Assembly: GCF_000284295.1 (NCBI RefSeq)
Contig: NC_017093.1
Span: 62,001-126,000 of the forward strand
Direction: 5' to 3'
DNA length: 64,000 nucleotides
Source: Actinoplanes missouriensis 431
Lineage (GTDB): Bacteria; Actinomycetota; Actinomycetes; Mycobacteriales; Micromonosporaceae
The notes below the pieces were generated by a model. It did no database searches. It had not been told where the DNA came from and worked only from the letters and a program-made list of their open reading frames with translations. The translations under genes and the position numbers were made by a program. This document shows, piece by piece, positions 1-7,764 of the stretch. Numbering within the stretch: the stretch's first letter is position 1; each line of letters starts with the position of its first letter.

Positions 1-1
1 G

Positions 2-1078
2 CTCTCCGAGCTCTTCACGCCGATCGTGGAGCCGCTGGCGGGCTCGGCGACCGGCACCGTGACGCACATCTGCGCGCTGGTCGGGGCCACCCTCTTCTCG
101 ATGCTCTTCGGTGAGCTGGTCCCGAAGAACGCGGCGCTGGCCCGCCCGATGCGGCTCGCGCTGCTCACGTCCGGGCCACTGCACGGTTTCTCCACGCTCT
201 TCAAATGGCTGATCGCCGCCCTCAACGGGACGGCGAACTGGCTGGTCCGCCGCCTCGGCATCGAGCCGCAGGAGGAGCTGGCGAGCGCTCGTTCCCCGGA
301 GGAACTGGGTCTGCTCGCCGCGATCAGCGCACAGGCCGGGGCGCTGCCCGACGAGACCGCGACGCTGCTGCGCCGGACCATCCGCTTCGGCGAGAAACGC
401 GCCGCCAAGGCGATGACCCCGCGCGTCGACGTGGTCGGCCTGAAGACCACGGCCAGCATCGCTGACCTGATCACGGTGGCTCAGCAGACCGGGCACACCC
501 GCTTTCCGGTGTACGAGGAGACGCTCGACGTGGTCATCGGGGTGGTCGGCGTGAACGAGGCGATCGGGGTCCCGCCCGAGCGCCGCGCCGCGATCAAGGT
601 CGCGGCGGTCGCGAAGGAGCCGGTCTACGTCCCGGAGAGCCTCGGCCTGGACAAGGTCCTGGAGGCCCTGCGCGCCGCCGACGCCGACCTGGCGATCGTG
701 GTCGACGAGTACGGCGGCACCGACGGCGTCGTGACGGTCGAGGACCTGATCGAGGAGCTGGTCGGTGAGATCGCCGACGAGTACGACACCGACCTCGACG
801 AGACCGGCAGCCAGGAGTTGACCGCGCCCGGCGGCGAGAAGACGTTCCTGGTCGACGGGCTGCTCCGCGAGGACGAGGTGCTGGAACAGACCCGGTTCCG
901 CCTGCCCGAGGGGCCGTACGAGACCCTGGCCGGCTTCCTCCTGGCCCGCCTCGGGCACATCCCGGTGGTCGGGGAGTCGCTGGAGGAGGACGGGTGGGAG
1001 TTCACCGTGATGGAGGTCGACAGGCACCGCATCGAGCAGGTGCGTGTCGTCGCCCCACCGGAGCCGTCCGATGACTGA
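2..1078 (+). CDS. CNNM/CBS-domain (HlyC/CorC-type) transporter, 5'-truncated
   Basis: The reading frame is open from base 2, so the true start lies upstream of the window; the GTG at 26 is only an internal codon. What remains is the end of the CNNM transmembrane domain (hydrophobic segment followed by GELVPKN, a hallmark of the family), a CBS pair beginning near AAKAMTPRVDVVGL, the DEYGGTDGVVTVEDLIEEL signature of the second CBS, and a CorC_HlyC C-terminal domain (VDGLLREDEV...). The family is linked to Mg2+/Co2+ efflux or homeostasis across the plasma membrane; a hemolysin role is historical naming. The stop overlaps the start of the next gene by 8 nt, indicating translational coupling of two paralogues. 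Confidence 0.9.
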   Translation, partial: LSELFTPIVEPLAGSATGTVTHICALVGATLFSMLFGELVPKNAALARPMRLALLTSGPLHGFSTLFKWLIAALNGTANWLVRRLGIEPQEELASARSPEELGLLAAISAQAGALPDETATLLRRTIRFGEKRAAKAMTPRVDVVGLKTTASIADLITVAQQTGHTRFPVYEETLDVVIGVVGVNEAIGVPPERRAAIKVAAVAKEPVYVPESLGLDKVLEALRAADADLAIVVDEYGGTDGVVTVEDLIEELVGEIADEYDTDLDETGSQELTAPGGEKTFLVDGLLREDEVLEQTRFRLPEGPYETLAGFLLARLGHIPVVGESLEEDGWEFTVMEVDRHRIEQVRVVAPPEPSDD

Positions 1079-2129
1079 GCTGCTGTTCGTCGCGGTCCTG
1101 CTGATCGGCAACGGCCTCTTCGTGGGTGGCGAGTTCGCGCTCATCGCCTCCCGGCGCACCGCCCTGGAGCCGCTCGCCGAGACGTCCAAGGCGGCCCGCT
1201 GGGCGCTCTCCGCGATGAGCCAGATCCCGCTGATGATCGCCGGCGCGCAACTCGGCATCACGATCTGCACGCTGGTGCTGGGCGCGCTCGCCGAGCCGAC
1301 CGTCGCGCACCTGCTGGAGGGACCGTTCGCGGCGACCGGCCTGCCGGAGAACGCCGTACACCCGGTGGCCTTCGTCTTCGCCCTGGTGATCGTGACGTTC
1401 CTGCACACGGTCATCGGCGAGATGGTGCCGAAGAACATCACGCTGGCCGGCCCGGAACGCTCGGCGCTCGTCCTGGGCCCCTTCATGCTGGCGTTCTGCA
1501 CCGCCACGAAACCGCTGCTGAACGCGATGCGCTGGGCGTCCCGGCTGATCCTCAAGCTCTGGAAGATCGAGACCACCGACGCGGTGAAGACGGTCTTCAC
1601 GGCCGAGGAACTGGCCGGCATGGTCACCCAGGCCCGCAGCGAGGGCCTGCTCGGATCGGAGCAGTACGCCCGGATCCACGCCGCGCTCGGCCTCAACGAC
1701 CGCACCGCCGCCGACACGCTGCTGCCGTGGTCACGGGTGACGACGGTGGCGGCCGACGTCTCGCCGGCCACCCTCGAAGCGGTGGCGACCCGCAGTGGCC
1801 GCTCGCGCTTCCCGGTGGTTCAGCGCGACACCCGGCGGGTGCTCGGATTCGTGCACGTCAAGGACGTTCTGGGATTCACGGCGACGCAGCGCCGGCTGCC
1901 CGTCCCGGCCGAGGTGATCCGCCCGCTGGCGGTGGTCGCGCCGGAGCGGAGCCTCGCCGACCTGCTGCTCACCATGCGGCGCGACCGGCTGCACATCGTC
2001 CTGGTGAGCGACGGCCGGCGGCCGCTCGGCGTGATCACCCTGGACGACGTGCTGCACGCGGTGGTGGGTGAGCCGGCCGGTGCCGCGAGTGCGGCGGGCG
2101 TGACGGGTACGGCCGCGAAGACCCGCTGA
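1071..2129 (+). CDS. CNNM/CBS-domain transporter, short paralogue without CorC_HlyC domain
   Basis: 352 residues from ATG 1071, which overlaps the preceding stop (ATGACTGA); an upstream ATG at 1044 in the same frame is less likely. The N-terminal half is a CNNM membrane domain (first TM at residues 1-25, then QIPLMIAGAQLGITICTLVLG and a third segment ending IGEMVPKN). A CBS pair follows (about residues 215-340). The protein stops soon after the second CBS (HIVLVSDG...LGVITLDDVLHAVVG) and lacks the CorC_HlyC domain of its neighbour. The two genes probably make a hetero-oligomeric cation transporter, as tandem pairs like this are common in actinobacteria; substrate (Mg2+ or other divalent ion) is inferred from the family. 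Confidence 0.88.
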   Translation: MTELLFVAVLLIGNGLFVGGEFALIASRRTALEPLAETSKAARWALSAMSQIPLMIAGAQLGITICTLVLGALAEPTVAHLLEGPFAATGLPENAVHPVAFVFALVIVTFLHTVIGEMVPKNITLAGPERSALVLGPFMLAFCTATKPLLNAMRWASRLILKLWKIETTDAVKTVFTAEELAGMVTQARSEGLLGSEQYARIHAALGLNDRTAADTLLPWSRVTTVAADVSPATLEAVATRSGRSRFPVVQRDTRRVLGFVHVKDVLGFTATQRRLPVPAEVIRPLAVVAPERSLADLLLTMRRDRLHIVLVSDGRRPLGVITLDDVLHAVVGEPAGAASAAGVTGTAAKTR

Positions 2130-2252
2130 TCGGGGGAATTCCGGAGGTTTACCGGCGAGGTCGTCGGTAGATCGGCTGAACGCTTACGGGTGCAATCGCG
2201 CGCGCTCGGAGTTTCAGTGGAGAGCGCGCGTGCTAATCCGGACAATAACCAC

Positions 2253-3110
2253 ATGCTTGACGAAAGACGGCGTGTCGGTCCGGTCGGCGCCCTGTCAGCG
2301 GCGCTCGTCCTCGCCTGCACATTTCTGTTGATCACACACCTTCCGGCGCGAGCCGACAAGAACACCGCACGGAGATCACTCGCAGGGGGCACTCTTGCCA
2401 CCATCCGGACGGTTCCCGGTCCGGCACGACCAGCGGCCGACCCGGGCCGGATCGGTGTCGCCCCCGGCCCGCTGACCGTGGCGTACGGCTTCGACGACGG
2501 AGTCCGCCGCCCGATCGTGGACCGCAACGGACGGCATGTGCTGCGGCCGCTCGGGCAGAACGGGGGCACGCTCCGACTCGTACCCCAAGGCCGTGGTCTT
2601 GCCGTTGACTATCCGGAAAGGTGCACGCTTCCGCTGGAGCGTGACTGTCCCCGGGCGATCCTGGAAGGGTTCCGCGACGACACGCTGAACCCGGGCCGGC
2701 GTCCGGTGCGGTACGGCGCGTCGGTGCTGATGACCCACGCCGACCTGGCCGACGGCGCCAACGTGCTGCAGAAGGGGTACTCGGTCGGCGGGGTCAGCCA
2801 GTTCAAGCTGCAGGTCGACCACCGGCAGGGCCACCCGAGCTGCGTGATCGCCGGCCAGTCCGCCCGGATCTACCGCGCCGAGCCGCTGCTCGACGTGGCC
2901 GACGGCACCTGGCACGACCTGGAATGCCGCCGAACCCCCAACCGCCTGCTCATGATCGTGGACGGCATCCTGCGCGCGTGGGTGGCGATCCCCCCGCTGC
3001 TGACCATCGCCAACGCCGAGCCCCTCCGAGTCGGCGGCAAGGGCGCAGCCCCCGGAAACGACCAGTTCGCCGGCGCCATCGACAACGTCTTCGTCAGCAT
3101 CACCGCCTGA
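2253..3110 (+). CDS. Secreted LamG/concanavalin A-like fold protein
   Basis: 285 residues from ATG 2253; a GTG at 2190 would add 21 residues with no signal-peptide character, so the ATG was preferred. Residues 9-34 form a signal peptide or signal anchor (PVGALSAALVLACTFLLITH then an ALPAR-like cleavage region). The C-terminal 180 residues have the layout of a laminin-G/concanavalin A-like jelly roll: a GFDDG-type start, NVLQKGYSVGGVSQFKLQVD, then the GTWHDLECRRT-NRLLMIVDG strand pair and a final FAGAIDNVFVS strand. Such domains bind sugars or proteins at the cell surface; the ligand is unknown. It is monocistronic and followed by a repeat-rich spacer. Confidence 0.75.
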   Translation: MLDERRRVGPVGALSAALVLACTFLLITHLPARADKNTARRSLAGGTLATIRTVPGPARPAADPGRIGVAPGPLTVAYGFDDGVRRPIVDRNGRHVLRPLGQNGGTLRLVPQGRGLAVDYPERCTLPLERDCPRAILEGFRDDTLNPGRRPVRYGASVLMTHADLADGANVLQKGYSVGGVSQFKLQVDHRQGHPSCVIAGQSARIYRAEPLLDVADGTWHDLECRRTPNRLLMIVDGILRAWVAIPPLLTIANAEPLRVGGKGAAPGNDQFAGAIDNVFVSITA

Positions 3111-3150
3111 CCCCGCAGCCGCGCCGGGGAGGTCCCCCACGGACCTCCCC

Positions 3151-3294
3151 GCGGCGCCACCTGCTCGCGGCGCCACCTGCTCGCGGCGCCACCTGCTCGC
3201 GGCGCCACCTGCTCGCGGCGCCACCTGCTCGCGGCGCCACCTGCCCGCGGCGCCACCTGCCCGCGGCGCCATCTCCCTGCGGCGCCACCGGCAC
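3151..3294. repeat. 16-bp tandem repeat array, nine units
   Basis: Consensus GCGGCGCCACCTGCTC. Units start at 3151, 3167, 3183, 3199, 3215, 3231, 3247, 3263 and 3279. The first five are identical, the next two differ by one base (CTGCCC) and the last two decay (ATCTCCCT, ACCGGCAC). Each unit carries the palindrome GGCGCC, so the array presents that hexamer every 16 bp, about one and a half helical turns. Confidence 0.92.
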
Positions 3295-3349
3295 GCGGAG
3301 CCGTCGCCCTCTGCAGAGCCGTCGCCGCGACGCTTGGTCGTCCCCGCAG

Positions 3350-3469
3350 GGCGCGGGCCGAGACCGGGAGGGCGCGGTCCGAGACCGCGGGGCGCGGGCC
3401 GGGAGCGCGGGATGCAGTTCGGGACCGCGGGGCGCAGACCGAAACCGTGGGACGCAGCCCGGACCGTGG
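3350..3469. repeat. Degenerate 20-bp tandem repeat array, about six units
   Basis: Consensus close to GGCGCGGGCCGAGACCGCGG, with units near 3350, 3371, 3391, 3411, 3431 and 3451. Units differ from one another by several bases, and one unit is 19 and one interval 21 nt. It follows the 16-bp array after a short non-repeat spacer. Confidence 0.75.
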
Positions 3470-3571
3470 GACGCGGAGGCGAATGAAACGCGTACCAAGA
3501 AGGAAGAGAAACCCCCCACCCAGGCGCAAGTGAACCGCACCGTGGGGGTCTGGGGGCTCGGGCCCCCAGGC

Positions 3572-3619
3572 AAAAAGCGAGGGGGCGCCGTCCACGCTTT
3601 CCGTGGACACACGCCCCCT
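3572..3619 (-). terminator. Intrinsic terminator of tRNA-Gly
   Basis: On the minus strand, just downstream of the tRNA, an AGGGGGCG...CGCCCCCT stem encloses an inner GTCCACG-GAAA-CGTGGAC hairpin and is followed by CGCTTTTTG. The strong stem plus T-run facing away from the tRNA supports rho-independent termination. Confidence 0.8.
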
Positions 3620-3626
3620 GCCACCG

Positions 3627-3697
3627 AGCGGGTGACGGGAATCGAACCCGCACTGTCAGCTTGGGAAGCTGATGTTCTGCCATTGAACTACACCCGC
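3627..3697 (-). tRNA. tRNA-Gly (anticodon CCC)
   Basis: Full cloverleaf on the minus strand: acceptor GCGGGTG (3697-3691) pairing with CACCCGC (3634-3628), discriminator T at 3627, anticodon stem TCAGC/GCTGA enclosing the loop TTCCCAA, which gives anticodon CCC, and the T arm CGGGTTCGATTCCCG. The CCA end is not encoded. CCC reads GGG codons. A matching terminator lies directly downstream. Confidence 0.96.
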
Positions 3698-3751
3698 AAG
3701 CGGCCCCACTGTACCTGATTATCCAAGTCCGTGGCGGAACCGCCCCCGCTG

Positions 3752-4258
3752 TCAGCTCGCGACGGCCAGGGTGCGGCGTAACTTGCGGGGGGCCCGCCAG
3801 GTCTGGGCGAAGGCGGGGGCGAACGGTGTGGCGGCGAGTGGGAGCGCGCCGGCCGGGCCGTGGTGGCGGAGCATGGCGGTCTCGACGGTGAACTCGAAGA
3901 GGCGCCAGTCGACGTCGGGTGAGGCGTGCAGGGCGCCGGCCAGGTGGGTGATCGTCAGCGGGTCGCTGACCGGGACGGCGCGGCCGGTGAGGGTGGCCTC
4001 GTCGTCGTTGTCCTCGGGCGGGTAGGAGTGCAGCGCGTATCGCCCGTCACGCTCGAGGTCGCGGCGCTTGGGTGAGTCGACTATGAAGCAGTAGAGCCCC
4101 TCGTCGGTGAAGACCGGTGAGACCGGGTGGACTCGCGGGCCGCCGTCGGGGCGGACGGTCGCGAGGTAACCCATGCCGGGGCCGTATTGCTGCAGGAGCG
4201 CACGGATGCCGGCGGCGAGCATCGGCTCGGCGGCGGCGAAATCGGACCAGGAAGCCAT
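3752..4258 (-). CDS. Pyridoxamine 5'-phosphate oxidase-family (FMN-binding split barrel) protein
   Basis: 168 residues. The N-terminal part, [20 protein letters not shown], is the typical first strands of the PPOX split barrel, where flavin or F420 binds; [27 protein letters not shown] continues the fold. Members act as flavin- or F420-dependent oxidoreductases or as binding proteins, and many actinobacterial ones use F420; the substrate cannot be read from sequence. The ATG at 4258 lies 6 nt downstream of a TAGAAT box (4265-4270, minus strand), so the mRNA is probably leaderless, and the gene is divergent from dcd across a 75-bp promoter region. Confidence 0.82.
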   Translation of the reverse strand: MASWSDFAAAEPMLAAGIRALLQQYGPGMGYLATVRPDGGPRVHPVSPVFTDEGLYCFIVDSPKRRDLERDGRYALHSYPPEDNDDEATLTGRAVPVSDPLTITHLAGALHASPDVDWRLFEFTVETAMLRHHGPAGALPLAATPFAPAFAQTWRAPRKLRRTLAVAS

Positions 4259-4264
4259 GCCGCC

Positions 4265-4270
4265 ATTCTA
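4265..4270 (-). promoter_or_regulatory. -10 box TAGAAT for the PPOX gene (leaderless)
   Basis: TAGAAT on the minus strand, then six bases, then ATG. This TANNNT-N6-start spacing puts transcription start at the initiation codon. Confidence 0.6.
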
Positions 4271-4321
4271 TCGAACATATGTACGACACAGCCACTGAAC
4301 ACGCCGATACGGGCAGGTCGG

Positions 4322-4327
4322 TATGGT
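4322..4327 (+). promoter_or_regulatory. -10 box TATGGT for dcd (leaderless)
   Basis: TATGGT followed by six bases and the dcd ATG at 4334. There is no ribosome-binding sequence, consistent with a leaderless transcript. Confidence 0.6.
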
Positions 4328-4333
4328 GTTGCG

Positions 4334-4915
4334 ATGCTGCTCTCCGACCGTGACCTGGTCCTCGAAATCAAATCGGGCGACCTCTCGCTGGAGCCGTTCG
4401 AGCCCGCGCTCATGCAGCCGTCCAGCATCGACGTGCGGCTGGACCGGTTCTTCCGGGTCTTCAACAACCACCTGTACACGCACATCGACCCGGCCGAGCA
4501 GCAGGACGAGTTGACCGCCGAGGTCGAGGTGGCTGACGGTCAGCCGTTCGTGTTGCATCCGGGTGAGTTCGTGCTGGCGTCCACCCTTGAGGTGATCAGT
4601 CTCGGTCAGCAGTTGGCCGCTCGGCTGGAGGGCAAGAGCAGCCTGGGCCGGCTCGGGCTGCTGACCCACTCGACGGCCGGGTTCATCGACCCGGGCTTCT
4701 CCGGGCACGTCACGCTGGAGCTTTCCAATGTGGCAAATCTGCCGATCAAGCTCTGGCCGGGCATGAAGATCGGTCAGCTGTGCATCTTCCGGCTGTCCAG
4801 CCCGGCCGAGCACCCGTACGGGTCGTCCGTCTACGGCTCCCGTTACCAGGGGCAGCGTGGCCCGACCGCGAGCCGGTCGGCGCTGAACTTCCGCACGTGG
4901 CCGACCGGCGGGTAA
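4334..4915 (+). CDS. dcd: dCTP deaminase
   Basis: 193 residues. Starts [17 protein letters not shown] and carries [15 protein letters not shown] (substrate loop), [21 protein letters not shown] (nucleotide and phosphate contacts) and [10 protein letters not shown] with the catalytic Glu. It deaminates dCTP to dUTP in thymidylate synthesis. Actinobacterial and archaeal members can be bifunctional dCTP deaminase/dUTPases; no separate dut gene is in this window, but that cannot be decided here. The start at 4334 was preferred to an upstream in-frame ATG at 4127 because the family begins here and a -10 box sits 6 nt upstream. Confidence 0.95.
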   Translation: MLLSDRDLVLEIKSGDLSLEPFEPALMQPSSIDVRLDRFFRVFNNHLYTHIDPAEQQDELTAEVEVADGQPFVLHPGEFVLASTLEVISLGQQLAARLEGKSSLGRLGLLTHSTAGFIDPGFSGHVTLELSNVANLPIKLWPGMKIGQLCIFRLSSPAEHPYGSSVYGSRYQGQRGPTASRSALNFRTWPTGG

Positions 4916-4932
4916 GGGCCGGCTGAGAGCGG

Positions 4933-5415
4933 CTATCCGGCCCGCCGGTGCACGTGCAGCCCGCGGTCCGAGGCGAGACTCAGGATCTGGTTGACCTGGG
5001 CGGTGGTCAGCCCGGCCGTGGGAACCGGCAGGAACCGGGCGTCGACCAGCCCGAACAACAGCTGGCCGGGCAGCTCGTCCACCGATCGGATGGCCGGCCA
5101 CGCGTACGAGTGACGGCTCTCCTCGTCAGCACTGGCCACCCCGCCGTCGCTGATCTCGTAGGTGGTCACGTGGCCGGTGCGCATCTGCCGGCGGGCGTTG
5201 CTGTTGAGCAGGATCAGCGGGACGCCGACGGCGAGCAGGGCGCCGGCCGCCAGCAGCACCGGGTTCAGGTCACCGGTGGTCAGCAGGAGGAATGCCGCGC
5301 TGAGGAGCCCGGCCCAGCCGGCGCACCGGGCCAGCAGCACCGGCCGGCGCAGGCCGCGCCGGACCGCGGCCGCGATCAGGGCCGGGTCGGGAGCTGCGGT
5401 CAACTGGATCTGCAC
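4933..5415 (-). CDS. YcxB-like two-TM membrane protein
   Basis: 160 residues from GTG 5415. Two adjacent membrane segments (about residues 29-47 and 50-70) are followed by a soluble C-terminal domain, VTTYEISDGGVASADEESRHSYAWPAI, typical of the YcxB-like family, whose function is unknown. It converges with dcd with only 17 nt between stops. A TACCTT box six bases upstream of the GTG suggests a leaderless mRNA. Confidence 0.75.
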   Translation of the reverse strand: MQIQLTAAPDPALIAAAVRRGLRRPVLLARCAGWAGLLSAAFLLLTTGDLNPVLLAAGALLAVGVPLILLNSNARRQMRTGHVTTYEISDGGVASADEESRHSYAWPAIRSVDELPGQLLFGLVDARFLPVPTAGLTTAQVNQILSLASDRGLHVHRRAG

Positions 5416-5421
5416 AGGTCA

Positions 5422-5427
5422 AAGGTA
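5422..5427 (-). promoter_or_regulatory. -10 box TACCTT (leaderless)
   Basis: Minus-strand TACCTT followed by TGACCT and the GTG start at 5415. Confidence 0.5.
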
Positions 5428-5509
5428 GCTTTTGTCCGGGGCAAATCGTCACCATACGGACGGTGCCGGGGTCGCTCCGATCGGGGGATGGACGCCGTCC
5501 GCGCGGATC

Positions 5510-5515
5510 TACGAT
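5510..5515 (+). promoter_or_regulatory. -10 box TACGAT overlapping the upstream ATG of the YciI-like gene
   Basis: TACGAT covers the first two bases of the ATG at 5514 and lies 7 nt before the GTG at 5523, which argues that translation begins at the GTG on a leaderless message. Confidence 0.5.
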
Positions 5516-5813
5516 GAGCAGCGTGTATCTGATGATTTCGAAGTACCTGAAGCCGCTCGCCGAGGTGGACGCCGCCCGCGAGGATCACCTGACCTTTCTC
5601 GCCGGCCTGGAGGAGCGGGGTCTCTCGGTGACCGCCGGCCGTCAGGAGCCGGCGGTGGGCGGCATCATCCTGCTGGACGTGGACACCGAGGCCGAGGCGC
5701 ACGAGCTGATCGCCCAGGACCCGTACGTGCAGCGCGGCCTCGCCGAGTACACGGCCACCGGCTGGCACCCGACCCGTGGCGCGCTCGCCGGATACCAGCG
5801 GAACCGGCCCTAA
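5514..5813 (+). CDS. YciI-family (YCII domain) protein
   Basis: 99 residues if the ATG at 5514 is used, 96 from GTG 5523. The body (YLMISKYLKPLAEVDAARED then HLTFLAGLEERGLSVTAGRQ) is the ferredoxin-like YCII fold with the conserved His of H-x-x-F/Y-L. The segment ending GWHPTRG is also typical. YciI proteins are small, possibly enzymatic dimers related to muconolactone isomerase; the substrate is unknown. A TACGAT box overlaps the ATG, so the GTG may be the real start. The stop overlaps that of the convergent phosphoribosyltransferase by 3 nt. Confidence 0.8.
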   Translation: MSSVYLMISKYLKPLAEVDAAREDHLTFLAGLEERGLSVTAGRQEPAVGGIILLDVDTEAEAHELIAQDPYVQRGLAEYTATGWHPTRGALAGYQRNRP

Positions 5814-6352
5814 GGGTCGAGATCCGACCCGGACAGCAGGCTCCGGATGGTCAGCTCCGCGGTGACCGCCGGCGGGCACTCGTCGTAGATCACCGCGGTG
5901 CCGACGTACCGGCTGCCGGCCAGGGTGCGCAGGCCACGGGCCTGCGCCCCGGTCGAAGCCCAGTCGTCGACGATGAGCACGCGATCGTCCGGGGCGAGCA
6001 ACCGGTCCCGGATGCCCAGGTGCTGCACGTCGCCTCGATGATCGGCCGGCACCTCGGCCCAGATCATCGGCTCGGCGATCGGCCGGCGCGCCCCGGCCCG
6101 GTACGCCTCCACGAACCCGACGCCGAGCGACCGTGCCACCAGTGGACCCAGAAGGAATCCGGTGACCTCCGGTGAGACCACAACGGTCGGACGCTCTGAC
6201 CGGAAAAGATCAGCCAGGGCGGGGCCCAGACCGTCCAGAATCCTCGGCTCGCGCCACCAGCCGGAGCGGTCACTGACGAGGTATTCGCTGTTCGGGCCGG
6301 GATTGGTCCAGCGGAACTCGGAACGCAGAAGATCACGGAGATCGGTGGTCAC
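5810..6352 (-). CDS. Phosphoribosyltransferase-family protein
   Basis: 180 residues from GTG 6352. The PRPP-binding loop is VLIVDDWASTGAQARGL (two acidic residues followed by a small, Thr-containing phosphate loop). An upstream VVVSPEVTGFLLGPLVARSLG segment corresponds to the pyrophosphate loop and dimer helix of type I phosphoribosyltransferases, so it is probably a purine or pyrimidine base salvage enzyme. The base recognised is unclear because the hood domain is short and divergent. The GTG is preceded at six bases by CAGGAT, a likely -10 box. It overlaps the YciI-like gene tail to tail. Confidence 0.8.
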   Translation of the reverse strand: MTTDLRDLLRSEFRWTNPGPNSEYLVSDRSGWWREPRILDGLGPALADLFRSERPTVVVSPEVTGFLLGPLVARSLGVGFVEAYRAGARRPIAEPMIWAEVPADHRGDVQHLGIRDRLLAPDDRVLIVDDWASTGAQARGLRTLAGSRYVGTAVIYDECPPAVTAELTIRSLLSGSDLDP

Positions 6353-6358
6353 GTCGAC

Positions 6359-6364
6359 ATCCTG
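6359..6364 (-). promoter_or_regulatory. -10 box CAGGAT (leaderless)
   Basis: Minus-strand CAGGAT followed by GTCGAC and the GTG start at 6352. Confidence 0.45.
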
Positions 6365-6476
6365 TCACCGTGGACCGGTTCTGCTTGGACCGACCGAATG
6401 ACGCCGGCACTGCCGGGTGGGCAGAACCACCTCAGCCTAGGGGTCAAGATGATGCCTGACATCACGTCCATCGGGC

Positions 6477-7604
6477 ATGCTGTTCGGCGGAGCCATGCCT
6501 ACTTTGCTGCCGGGCCGACGCCCGATGAGCCCCGGGAACCGCGCCGGCCTCGGCGCGGCCCTCGTGCTGCTCGCTGTGGTGTCCGCCGTGGAGCTCGCCG
6601 ACGGCCGGACCGCTGAGTTCGTCGGCCTGCTGGCGGCCGTGCCGTTCCTCGCCGCCGTCTTCGCGGTGTGGCAGGTGGTTCTCGGTGCCGGGGTGGCCGC
6701 CACGGTGGTCGGCGGGGTCTACCTGGGCATGGCCGGCACGCCCGGCATGGCCGGTCTGGTCAACCTGATGGGCATCATCCTGGCGACCGGCGTCGCGGCG
6801 GCCGGCGCGACGATCCGGCAGCGCCAGGCGGACCGGATCGCCGAGCTGCTGCGGCTCGCCGCCGTCGCCCAGCAAGCGGTGCTGCGCCCGATCGGGCCGC
6901 AGGTGGGAGCGCTCTCGGTCGCTGGGCGGTACATTTCGGCGACCGCCGCGGCGGACATCGGCGGCGACCTCTATGAAGCTCTCAACACGCCGTACGGGGT
7001 TCGCATCATCATCGGTGACGTGCGCGGCAAAGGGCTCGACGCGGTTCGGCTGGCGAGCATCGTGCTGGGGTCGTACCGGCATGTCGCGTACGAGCGGGCC
7101 GATCTCAAGTCGATCGTGGCCGACCTGGACCGTGCGGTGGCCCGTAGCGTCGGCGACGAGGACTTCGTGACCGCGGCCCTCGTGGAGGAACGCGGCGGCA
7201 CCCTCACCATCGTCAACTGTGGACATCCGGCGCCGCTGCTGCTGAGGCGCGGCCGGGTCATCCCACTGGAACCGCCAGCACCGGCTCCGCCGCTCGGCTT
7301 CATGCCCGAGGTGAAGGCGCGGGTGGAGCGGCTGGAGCCCGGCGACCGGCTGCTGCTCTTCACGGACGGGCTCGGCGAGGCCCGGCGCGAGGGCGAGTTC
7401 TTCCCGACCGCGGACCGGGCATGGCGACTGCTCGGGCACGGCACGGTCGGCGACGGCCTGGCATCGCTCGAGACGGCGCTCACCGACTGGGTCTACGGCC
7501 GGCTCGAGGACGACATCGCCCTGGTGCTGCTGGAATATGTGGGCTCGGACGGCGACGCTGCCGTCTCCGTGCCCAGTTGGGAAGTCGGGGCGGCCGGAAG
7601 CTGA
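6477..7604 (+). CDS. SpoIIE-type PP2C serine/threonine phosphatase, membrane-anchored
   Basis: 375 residues from ATG 6477; ATGs at 6495 and 6525 are alternatives and no start has a strong ribosome-binding site. About four hydrophobic segments occupy residues 22-105, followed by a short helical linker with RQRQADRIAELLRLA. The C-terminal domain is a SpoIIE-type PP2C phosphatase: AADIGGDLYE (metal-binding Asp), IIGDVRGKGLDA, NCGHPAPLLL, LLLFTDGLGEARREGEFF and the closing DDIALVLLEY. In actinobacteria these enzymes dephosphorylate anti-anti-sigma factors to switch alternative sigma factors; no partner gene is adjacent, so the target is unknown. Confidence 0.88.
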   Translation: MLFGGAMPTLLPGRRPMSPGNRAGLGAALVLLAVVSAVELADGRTAEFVGLLAAVPFLAAVFAVWQVVLGAGVAATVVGGVYLGMAGTPGMAGLVNLMGIILATGVAAAGATIRQRQADRIAELLRLAAVAQQAVLRPIGPQVGALSVAGRYISATAAADIGGDLYEALNTPYGVRIIIGDVRGKGLDAVRLASIVLGSYRHVAYERADLKSIVADLDRAVARSVGDEDFVTAALVEERGGTLTIVNCGHPAPLLLRRGRVIPLEPPAPAPPLGFMPEVKARVERLEPGDRLLLFTDGLGEARREGEFFPTADRAWRLLGHGTVGDGLASLETALTDWVYGRLEDDIALVLLEYVGSDGDAAVSVPSWEVGAAGS

Positions 7605-7608
7605 GCCG

Positions 7609-7764
7609 TCAGGCCGCGCTCTCCTCCGGCTCGGCTGGAGCCGCCGGCGAGGTCGGCGCGGGAGTGGGCGGGACCGTCTCGGGCTGGCGATGCCGTCCGA
7701 CGTAATTGCGGGGCTGGTTGGCCTGGCGCGGCTCCGGAATCAGGCTCTTGATCGTGGCGAACAT
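7609..7764 (-). CDS. Small 51-residue hypothetical protein
   Basis: Starts MFATIKSLIPEPRQANQPRN and ends in a Pro/Ala/Glu-rich tail. The start at 7764 is supported by AGGGGGA about 5 nt upstream on the minus strand; a longer in-frame version reaching 8040 would cross the promoter region of the divergent acyl-CoA dehydrogenase gene and is unlikely. The N-terminus is amphipathic (MFATIKSLIP). Function is not recognised. Confidence 0.55.
   Translation of the reverse strand: MFATIKSLIPEPRQANQPRNYVGRHRQPETVPPTPAPTSPAAPAEPEESAA

Larger units (their letters stand above)
3111..3571. other. Non-coding spacer with two tandem-repeat arrays
   Basis: About 460 nt between the LamG-like gene and the terminator of tRNA-Gly. 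It holds a 16-bp array, a degenerate 20-bp array, and a perfect 8-bp-stem hairpin at 3550-3569 (CTGGGGGC / GCCCCCAG). Open frames cross it on several strands, but only because the repeats lack stop codons; none has a start context or codon bias like the neighbouring genes. Confidence 0.7.

Noticed and set aside
3151-3294. Possible CRISPR array
   Set aside because: The units are contiguous 16-mers without spacers and no cas genes are in the window, so this is a plain tandem repeat.
3572-3697. tRNA-Gly region as a genomic island attachment site
   Set aside because: No direct repeat of the tRNA 3' end and no integrase nearby in the visible sequence.
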